Below, piece after piece: positions 59,585 through 64,000 of a stretch of 64,000 nt of DNA. Numbering within the stretch: the stretch's first letter is position 1; every line of letters begins with the position of its first letter. A program made the translations under genes and the position numbers. Source of the stretch: Agromyces badenianii (lineage in GTDB: Bacteria > Actinomycetota > Actinomycetes > Actinomycetales > Microbacteriaceae); the NCBI RefSeq assembly GCF_003070885.1, contig NZ_CP028913.1:2604001-2668000 (forward strand). Reading direction: 5' to 3'. Below the pieces are notes generated by a model. That model did no database searches. It saw only the letters and a list, made by a program, of their open reading frames with translations, and had not been told where the DNA came from.

Positions 59585-60139
59585 TCAGCGCACGACGTCG
59601 AAGACCTGCTTGATCACGCCGTTGGAGTAGGCCTCGCACTCGACGAGGTCGAGGCGCGTGTGCGGGTCGCCGCTGCCGAAGAGGCGCTTGCCGTCGCCGA
59701 GCAGGATCGGGAAGACGAGCAGGTGGTAGCGATCGACCAGCCCAGCAGCGGCGAGGCCCTGGGCGAGGGTCGCGCTGCCGTGCACGAGGATCGGGGCTCC
59801 GTCGCCCTGCTTGAGCTTCGCGACGTCGTCGAGCGAGCGCAGCACGTGGGTGTTGTGCCACTCGGGGTTCGACAGGGTGCTCGACACGACGTACTTCGGC
59901 ATCTCGTTGTACTCCGCGAAGTCGTCCATCGACGGCCAGACCGGCGCGAACTCGTCGTAGCTGACGCGGCCGATGAGCATCGCGCCCGCTTCCAACTGCT
60001 CGCGCCCCTTGATCTCGTAGGCCTCCTCGACGAACGGAACATCCTTGAACGTCCAGCCGGCCCGCGGGTGCGAACCGCCACCGGGAGAATCGATGACGCC
60101 GTCGAGGCTGATGAACTCGGTGACGATGAGAGTGCGCAT
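59585..60139 (-). CDS. Dihydrofolate reductase-family (RibD C-terminal-like) protein, second copy
   Basis: A 184-residue NADPH-binding reductase fold. It starts RTLIVTEFISLDGVIDSPGG and contains MLIGRVSYDEFAPVWPSMDD, YVVSSTLSNPEWHNTHVL, ILVHGSATLAQGLAAAGLVD and PILLGDGKRLFG. Same family as the gene at 28624 but only distantly related. Substrate unknown. The start at 60139 is fixed by homology, with AAGGACTTC upstream. Confidence 0.88.
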   Translation of the reverse strand: MRTLIVTEFISLDGVIDSPGGGSHPRAGWTFKDVPFVEEAYEIKGREQLEAGAMLIGRVSYDEFAPVWPSMDDFAEYNEMPKYVVSSTLSNPEWHNTHVLRSLDDVAKLKQGDGAPILVHGSATLAQGLAAAGLVDRYHLLVFPILLGDGKRLFGSGDPHTRLDLVECEAYSNGVIKQVFDVVR

Positions 60140-60260
60140 GATGATGAAGTCCTTCCGAGTCGGTATCTCCGCTCTCATTCTGACGTCGAACGAGAACGCG
60201 CGAGATCGACATCTGCGCGCATTCCGCAGCTCATGAGCCGACGTCGCCCGAACGCAGCAA

Positions 60261-60291
60261 CTCCCCGATCACGCGTGCCGTGACCGGGGAG
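60261..60291 (-). terminator. Terminator hairpin after the LAETG surface protein gene
   Basis: CTCCCCGATCACG pairs with CGTGACCGGGGAG with one mismatch around CGTGC, 36 bases past the stop of the leftward LAETG gene. A 13-bp direct repeat ATGCCAGACGAG-type pair sits between stop and hairpin. Confidence 0.65.
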
Positions 60292-60326
60292 CCTTGACGA
60301 TGCCAGACGAGCTGATGCCAGACGAG

Positions 60327-61115
60327 TTACTGATGCTGAACGCGACGACGCGCGATCGTGAGCACGGAAATGGCGGCACCGGCCAGCAGCAGGATCGCCG
60401 CGACCAGACCAGAGTGCAAGGGAGCGACGCCAGTCTCAGCGAGCTCGGCCGATGCACCCTTCGCCGTGGCCGGAGCCACGACCTCGACGGTGACCGATGC
60501 GGTCACCCCGCCGATCGTCGCAGTGATCGTGTGCGGACTCGCCGTCGGGAAGGTGACGGTCTGCCCGTTGACGACATCGGTGCCGACCGAGCTCGTGAGG
60601 ACGGCGGCGCTGCCGTCGATCGGTGTGCCCCAATCGTCGACGCCGGTCACTGTGAACGTGAGCGACCCACCCTTCGCGACGCTCGGCGCGCTCGGCGTGA
60701 TCTGCAGTGCGACCGGGTCACCGACGACGGTGAGCTCCGTCACGCCGTACTGGGCGCCCGATCGAACGAACACGGCGCGCGGCCCGGAGGATGTGGCCGT
60801 CACGGTCAGACCGTCCACAACGTCACCGGCAGCGTCGGTGCCGAGGGTGTAGGTCAGCTCCGGCTGGGGATCGAGCGGCGCACCTCCCTCGCTCGCGAGG
60901 ACGGTGACCTCGAACGTCACCGGCACACCGGGCTTCGTGACGGCATCGCTTGGCGAAAGCAGGAGCGTATTGGTCTCTTCGACCGGCGGGCTCGGAGGCG
61001 GCGAGGGGAAGCCGGGGAACTCCTCGGCCGATGCCGGTGCGCCGAAGGCACCGAGACTGAGGAGGGCGGCGAGGCCGAGGGCGAGGGCGGGCGCGACGAT
61101 GCGACGTGAGATCAC
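60327..61115 (-). CDS. Sortase-anchored (LAETG) surface protein with Ig-like repeats
   Basis: A 262-residue secreted protein. The signal peptide ends at GAPASA. The mature part has two Ig-like beta domains, with SPSDAVTKPGVPVTFEVTV in the first and APSVAKGGSLTFTVTGVDDW in the second. The C-terminus has the cell-wall sorting motif LAETG, a hydrophobic helix (LVAAILLLAGAAISVLTI) and the basic tail ARRRVQHQ. LAxTG is the motif usually used by class E sortases in high-GC Gram-positives. The GTG at 61115 is the likely start. No sortase is in this window. Confidence 0.85.
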   Translation of the reverse strand: MISRRIVAPALALGLAALLSLGAFGAPASAEEFPGFPSPPPSPPVEETNTLLLSPSDAVTKPGVPVTFEVTVLASEGGAPLDPQPELTYTLGTDAAGDVVDGLTVTATSSGPRAVFVRSGAQYGVTELTVVGDPVALQITPSAPSVAKGGSLTFTVTGVDDWGTPIDGSAAVLTSSVGTDVVNGQTVTFPTASPHTITATIGGVTASVTVEVVAPATAKGASAELAETGVAPLHSGLVAAILLLAGAAISVLTIARRRVQHQ

Positions 61116-61197
61116 GGGCGGAGGGTTCCTTTCGGAGAATCGGTCAACCGAAGCTACCCGACGCGGGTTCGCCGCGTATGCCCCTCGAGGTGGGGGG

Positions 61198-61241
61198 TGC
61201 CGCGGCTCGCGCGCCTCCGCAGAGACACGCGAGCCGCGGCA
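61198..61241 (-). terminator. Terminator hairpin after rtcB
   Basis: TGCCGCGGCTCGCG pairs perfectly over 14 bp with CGCGAGCCGCGGCA around a 16-base loop, 17 bases past the leftward rtcB stop. Confidence 0.75.
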
Positions 61242-61257
61242 TCCGCTCGCTCGGTGA

Positions 61258-62424
61258 TCAGTCGCCCTTCACGTTGACGAGCTGCCGAAGCGTGTGCCGC
61301 ACGGTCACGAGTGACGCGGCATCGGCCATCACCCGGTCGATCGGCTTGTACGCCTGCGGGATCTCGTCGATGAACGCGTCGGTGTCGCGGAACTCGATGC
61401 CGACCATCGCCTCACGCAACTGCTCGTGCGTGAAGCTCTGCCTGGCCTTCGTTCGCGAGAACGAACGCCCGGCACCGTGCGGCGAGGAGTTCAGCGACAT
61501 CGGATGCCCGAGCCCCTCGACCACGTACGACGCGGTGCCCATCGAGCCGGGGATCAACCCGGGCCGACCGGCATCCGCCTGGATCGCCCCCTTGCGGGAG
61601 ACCCACACGCGCTTGCCGAAGTGCATCTCGCTCTCGGTGAAGTTGTGGTGGCAGTTGATGCGCTCCTGCTCCTCGACCGCCGTGCCGACCCACTCGCTCA
61701 CCTGGCGGATGACGCGGTCCATCATCTCCTCCCGGTTGAGGAGGGCGAAGTGCTGCGCCCACCGGAGCTCGGCGATGTACCGGGTGAACTCGGGCGTGCC
61801 CTCGACGAGGTACGCGAGGTCGGGGTCGGGCAGCTCGATCCACCACTGCTTCGCGAAGCGCTGGGCGACCTTGATGTGGTGCTGGGCGATCTTGTTGCCG
61901 ACGCCCCGGCTGCCCGAGTGCAGGAAGAGCCACACCCGGTCGGTCTCGTCGACCGACACCTCGATGAAGTGGTTGCCGCTGCCGAGCGAACCGAGCTGCT
62001 CGCGCCAGTTGCCCGCGTACGCGGCCGGGTCGAAGCCCTTCGCCTCGGCGAGCTCCTCGAGCTCCGCGATGCGCGGCTCGGCGGTCGCGACGATCTTGCG
62101 GTTGACCTTGCCCGCCGAGAGCGGGATGGCGCGCTCGATCTGCTCCCGCACCGCCCGCCGGTCGGCGGGCAGCGCGGAGCCGGCGAACTGAGTCTTGACC
62201 GCGATCATGCCGCAGCCGATGTCGACCCCGACGGCCGCGGGGATGATCGCCCCGAGCGTCGGGATGACCGACCCGACCGTGGCGCCGAGCCCGAGGTGGG
62301 CATCGGGCATGAGCGCGAGATGCGGGTAGATGAACGGCATCGTCGACGAGGTGCGGGCCTGCTCGACGGTCTTCTCGTCGATCAGGCTCGCCCACGAGAC
62401 GAGCCGCTTCGTGATGGTCTCCAT
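61258..62424 (-). CDS. rtcB: RtcB-type RNA ligase
   Basis: A 388-residue Mn/GTP-dependent ligase that joins 3'-phosphate (or 2',3'-cyclic phosphate) and 5'-OH RNA ends. Motifs are VGVDIGCGM with the metal cysteine, SGNHFIEVSVDE, LHSGSRGVGNKIAQHHIKVA, CHHNFTES, and GSMGTASYVVEG. The guanylylated histidine is in SSPHGAGRSFSR. Metal-ligand residues are all present. The start at 62424 follows AGGAAAGGAAC. It is probably part of RNA repair; no RtcA or archease is in the window. A tiny gene lies upstream. Confidence 0.94.
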   Translation of the reverse strand: METITKRLVSWASLIDEKTVEQARTSSTMPFIYPHLALMPDAHLGLGATVGSVIPTLGAIIPAAVGVDIGCGMIAVKTQFAGSALPADRRAVREQIERAIPLSAGKVNRKIVATAEPRIAELEELAEAKGFDPAAYAGNWREQLGSLGSGNHFIEVSVDETDRVWLFLHSGSRGVGNKIAQHHIKVAQRFAKQWWIELPDPDLAYLVEGTPEFTRYIAELRWAQHFALLNREEMMDRVIRQVSEWVGTAVEEQERINCHHNFTESEMHFGKRVWVSRKGAIQADAGRPGLIPGSMGTASYVVEGLGHPMSLNSSPHGAGRSFSRTKARQSFTHEQLREAMVGIEFRDTDAFIDEIPQAYKPIDRVMADAASLVTVRHTLRQLVNVKGD

Positions 62425-62558
62425 GTTCCTTTCCTGTCTTGCGTGTGCGTTGCGTTGATCCGGGGGCCCGAGGCTCCCCGTCGCGCGCAGACAGAGAAAC
62501 ACCCCGGGCCTCGACCGGCACGGGGTGACGAGAATCGCGGGCGTATGCCGCGTCGGCG

Positions 62559-62687
62559 TCAGTGTGCCGGGTCGAGAACCTGGTCGAGTTCGCGATTGAA
62601 CAGGGTGCGCTGAATGAACAGGGCGCGCTGCGGGGTCGCGGGCTCGATGTAGGAGGCCTCGCTCGTGCGCTGCAGAGACACGGTCAT
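62559..62687 (-). CDS. Small protein upstream of rtcB (42 residues)
   Basis: A 42-residue reading frame, TVSLQRTSEASYIEPATPQR then ALFIQRTLFNRELDQVLDPA, with a good AGAGGAAGGCC ribosome site. It lies 134 bp upstream of rtcB on the same strand. The product has no transmembrane segment and I do not recognise it. It could be an expressed small protein or a leader peptide of rtcB. Confidence 0.5.
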   Translation of the reverse strand: MTVSLQRTSEASYIEPATPQRALFIQRTLFNRELDQVLDPAH

Positions 62688-62851
62688 GGCCTTCCTCTCA
62701 GATTCCGGGGATGCCGCGCGGAGTGCGCAGCCTTCGAACACTAGTGGGCGGGATGCCTCGAGTGCAATGCCGGATTTCGGTCGCGCGAATCCGTGTCGAC
62801 CCGGCACCGTACGACCTGCGTGCAGCGGGCGATCCGCTCTACGATCGCATC

Positions 62852-63280
62852 ATGGGCTATACCCGGGATCCTGACTGGTCAGACGGCGCGGATCGACCCG
62901 ACGGGCCGTGGTGGACCGGCGACGACGTGGGCGGCATCGGCTTCGCCCGATTCTTCGCCTACACGGGGCTGCTCATGGCGATCGCCTCCCTCGTGCTGGC
63001 CATCGTCGCGCCGCTCGCAGGCGACGCGCTGCGCACCGTCTGGATCACCGGCTTCGCCGCGGCATCGATGTGGCTCGCGTTCATGGCGATCCCCCGGTAT
63101 CGGGCGGAGCTCGTGCGCGTCTCGTGGGCCGTGCCGACCACGATGGCGCTCGGCGGGCTGACGATCGCGATCATGATCTACGCGTTCGCCGCGATCGCGT
63201 TCGCGTCGGTGGGCGTGCAGCTGCCCGCTCCGGGGCACTGGTTCGGCGAGCCGGCCGGCCCGACCGGCATCACGGCCTGA
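62852..63280 (+). CDS. Small integral membrane protein, unknown function
   Basis: A 142-residue protein with an acidic cytosolic N-terminus containing DRPDGPWWTGDDVGGIGFAR. Three hydrophobic segments follow (for example FFAYTGLLMAIASLVLAIVA and the last at IAIMIYAFAAIAFASVGV). No known domain is recognised. TACGAT lies six bases before the ATG, which supports this start and a leaderless mRNA. Confidence 0.75.
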   Translation: MGYTRDPDWSDGADRPDGPWWTGDDVGGIGFARFFAYTGLLMAIASLVLAIVAPLAGDALRTVWITGFAAASMWLAFMAIPRYRAELVRVSWAVPTTMALGGLTIAIMIYAFAAIAFASVGVQLPAPGHWFGEPAGPTGITA

Positions 63281-63333
63281 GCGGCGCCGACGCGCGGCTT
63301 GTCACCGACGCCCTGCAGGCGGATACTGACGCC

Positions 63334-64000
63334 ATGTCCCCGGTCGGCGCGGCGCAGGTCATCGACTGGGTCGCCCGCTCCGACGAGCTCACGGCCCGCC
63401 GAGCCGAACTCTCCGCCGTCGAACTCGACGAGTTGGGTCTCGCGGCCTGGTTCCTGGGGCGCGAGGCCGACTGCGAGCGAGCATGGGATGCCGCACACCT
63501 CGCCTACCTCGACGAGGGCGAGACGGATGCCGCGATCCGCTGCGCGTTCTGGCTGGGCTTCACGCTCGGCGACCGCGGCGAAGCGGTGCGAGCGGGCGCG
63601 TGGATGTCGCGGCTCTTCGAACTCTGCGACACGAGCGTGCCCAGCGCGCGCAGTGCGGCGATCGCGGGCCTCTGCCGGGCGATCGGCGCGTACGCGAGCG
63701 GTCAGCTCGAGGCATCCGTCGACCTCGGCGAGCGCGCGGTGCAACTCGCCCGCACCGCTCGGGACGCCGACGTCGAAGTGCTCGCGACCATGACGCTCGG
63801 GCGGTCGCTCGTGCAGCACGGCCGCATGCGCGAGGGCTTCGAGTGCATGGATCTCGTGATGCTCGCCATCTCGTCGGGCCGGGTCAGCGATCGTGCCGCC
63901 GGCCCGGCGTACTGCGCGGTCATCGCGAGCTGCCTCGATCGGTGGGACGTCGAGCGCGCCCGCGTGTGGACCCGCGACCTCAGCGACTGGTGCGACGCCC
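63334..64000 (+). CDS. TPR-type regulator N-terminus (LuxR-like), cut by window end
   Basis: An open frame of 222 codons running out of the window. It is built of helical TPR-like repeats: LSAVELDELGLAAWFLGREA, then WDAAHLAYLDEGETDAAIRC, and SVDLGERAVQLARTARDADV. This pattern is seen at the N-terminus of LuxR-C-terminal-related regulators in Microbacteriaceae. The helix-turn-helix would lie beyond the window, so the assignment is tentative. GATACT lies six bases before the ATG at 63334. The frame is also open upstream, so an earlier start is possible. Confidence 0.65.
   Translation, partial: MSPVGAAQVIDWVARSDELTARRAELSAVELDELGLAAWFLGREADCERAWDAAHLAYLDEGETDAAIRCAFWLGFTLGDRGEAVRAGAWMSRLFELCDTSVPSARSAAIAGLCRAIGAYASGQLEASVDLGERAVQLARTARDADVEVLATMTLGRSLVQHGRMREGFECMDLVMLAISSGRVSDRAAGPAYCAVIASCLDRWDVERARVWTRDLSDWCDA

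Overview
The window is about 70% G+C and reads as a chromosomal segment of a high-GC actinobacterium. The best guess is Microbacteriaceae, Agromyces-like. This rests on gene content (an ECF sigma/DGPF pair, a DUF222-HNH protein, DUF2510 and TPM-tail proteins, an LAETG surface protein), on many leaderless promoters (a TANNNT box six or seven bases before the start codon), and on the very frequent word GGATGCC/GGCATCC. The genus is inference. I see no rRNA, tRNA, CRISPR array, transposase or integrase.

0-13 kb is mostly housekeeping and stress. It holds a partial GyrI-like gene; an ArsR-SRPBCC-VOC operon with a palindromic operator; an hsp20 gene preceded by both a HAIR-like (HspR) and a CIRCE-like (HrcA) operator; two cspA genes flanking a membrane fatty-acid desaturase whose start codon seems lost; VanZ-like and TauE-like membrane proteins; an ECF sigma factor with its DGPF partner; a YbdK-type ligase; and two secreted proteins of unknown role.

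13-39 kb holds a heterodimeric ABC exporter, an MFS transporter, a MarR/3-hydroxyacyl-CoA dehydrogenase operon with tandem operators, a large secreted M14 carboxypeptidase, small redox and repair enzymes (PNPOx-like, MOSC, Ogt), a hemerythrin-like protein, a DUF222-HNH protein, glutaminase, an epoxide hydrolase-like protein and a large LuxR-type ATPase regulator.

39-51 kb is a defence island. It starts with a HEPN/MNT toxin-antitoxin pair in which the nucleotidyltransferase antitoxin carries an N-terminal Phd/YefM-like domain behind a 28-bp perfect operator. Next come an RmuC-like protein and a type I restriction-modification operon (hsdM-hsdS-NucS-like nuclease-hsdR). An SRA-HNH modified-DNA endonuclease translationally coupled to a Nudix hydrolase follows. 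Gene remnants lie on both sides of the hsd operon (a GTPase start at 41.8 kb, a TPM-tail end at 49.3 kb), which suggests insertion into, or decay of, an older locus.

51-64 kb holds two intact and two decayed copies of a coiled-coil TPM-tail family, a DUF2510 protein, an EamA transporter, two paralogous HD-domain proteins around an IclR regulator, a 20-bp-arm palindrome, a DHFR-like protein, a sortase-substrate-like surface protein, an RtcB-type RNA ligase with a small upstream gene, a membrane protein, and the start of a TPR/LuxR-type regulator cut by the window end.
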